5,268 bases of DNA, from the NCBI GenBank assembly GCA_904420255.1, contig CAJFUT010000031.1, positions 1 to 5,268 of the forward strand, read 5' to 3'. Shown one piece after another: positions 5,129-5,268 of this stretch. The notes under the pieces were generated by a model. It worked only from the letters and a program-made list of their open reading frames with translations, was not told where the DNA came from and searched no databases. Source of the stretch: an uncultured Angelakisella sp. (GTDB lineage Bacteria; Bacillota; Clostridia; Oscillospirales; Ruminococcaceae). The position numbers and the translations under genes were made by a program. Every line of letters starts with the position of its first letter. The stretch's first letter is position 1.

Positions 5129-5268
5129 ACTTCAGGGTGGGAAGGATATACTCCACCTCGCTGTGGGGCCTGGGGATGACGTGGACGCTCACCAGCTCCC
5201 CCACCTTGGCCGCCGCCGCGGCCCCGGCGTCGGTGGCGGCCTTGACGGCCCCCACGTCCCCCCGGACC
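5127..5268 (-). CDS. eutM/pduA: Hexameric BMC shell protein, PduA/PduJ/EutM type, C-terminal part (N-terminus beyond window)
   Basis: The last 46 residues are readable on the minus strand from 5267 down to TAA at 5127-5129; the segment is too short and too cut to show as a full gene. It begins [20 protein letters not shown], continues [19 protein letters not shown] and ends YILPTLK. The motif [13 protein letters not shown] and the ending [12 protein letters not shown] are near-diagnostic of the single-domain BMC-H proteins EutM, PduA and PduJ, the main building block of the shell facets, about 90-97 residues long; about half is missing. The pore motif lies in the missing part, so its likely cargo cannot be judged. 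It is the first gene in the window, 12 bases before eutT, and clearly part of the same operon. It corresponds in place to pduJ, which in enterobacteria precedes pduK and pduL. Confidence 0.93.
   Translation of the reverse strand, partial: VRGDVGAVKAATDAGAAAAAKVGELVSVHVIPRPHSEVEYILPTLK

Noticed and set aside
1..5268. tRNA, rRNA, CRISPR array, insertion sequence or cobalamin riboswitch
   Set aside because: Coding sequence fills almost the whole window and the spacers are at most 64 bases; none shows tandem repeats, inverted terminal repeats or room for a riboswitch.

Overview
The window holds one uninterrupted gene cluster for a bacterial microcompartment (BMC). All nine genes lie on the minus strand, so transcription runs from the right end (about 5268) to the left end (1). 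The two end genes are cut by the window edges. The base composition is clearly GC-rich (by eye about two thirds). Shine-Dalgarno sites are purine-rich and strong (AAGGAG, AAAGGAGG, GGGAGGAG), and the EutT lacks the metal motif of enterobacterial EutT. Together these suggest a high-GC Clostridia member (Flavonifractor/Lawsonibacter/Intestinimonas-like Oscillospiraceae). This assignment is inference; no 16S or other marker gene is present.

Layout in transcription order: (1) C-terminal part of a hexameric shell protein, PduA/EutM type (5127-5268); (2) EutT-type cobalamin adenosyltransferase (4368-5114); (3) PduL/EutD phosphotransacylase (3641-4303); (4) a 214-aa protein of the clostridial 'ethanolamine utilization protein' type, in the place where pdu operons have pduM (2954-3598); (5) EutN/CcmL-type pentameric vertex protein (2626-2937); (6) PduS-like Fe-S flavoprotein (1260-2612); (7) PduT-like tandem-domain shell protein with the cluster-binding cysteine (708-1256); (8) PduU/EutS permuted shell protein (327-674); (9) N-terminal part of a PduV/EutP small GTPase-like protein (1-280). 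Spacers are 3 to 64 bases. No stretch over 300 bases lacks a gene, and no promoter or rho-independent terminator was seen, so this looks like the middle to distal part of one long operon.

How the genes fit together: the shell is represented by hexamer, tandem trimer, permuted hexamer and vertex pentamer proteins. PduS and PduT are the known pair proposed to move electrons across the shell. PduS together with EutT would reduce and adenosylate cobalamin, which suggests a coenzyme-B12-dependent lyase or dehydratase in the lumen. PduL would turn the acyl-CoA made by a lumen aldehyde dehydrogenase into acyl-phosphate and recycle CoA. The signature enzyme (EutBC, PduCDE or a glycyl-radical enzyme), the aldehyde and alcohol dehydrogenases and the regulator are not in the window, so the substrate (ethanolamine, 1,2-propanediol or other) cannot be decided here.

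The most notable points are: the order L-(M)-N-S-T-U-V matches the enterobacterial pdu operon while the adenosyltransferase is of the Eut type; the EutT lacks the Cys-rich metal site; two proteins begin with a candidate lumen-targeting helix; the last four genes all use GTG starts; and two spacers carry GC-rich hairpins with the same stem sequence. I found no wholly new system; the 214-aa protein is the least understood component.
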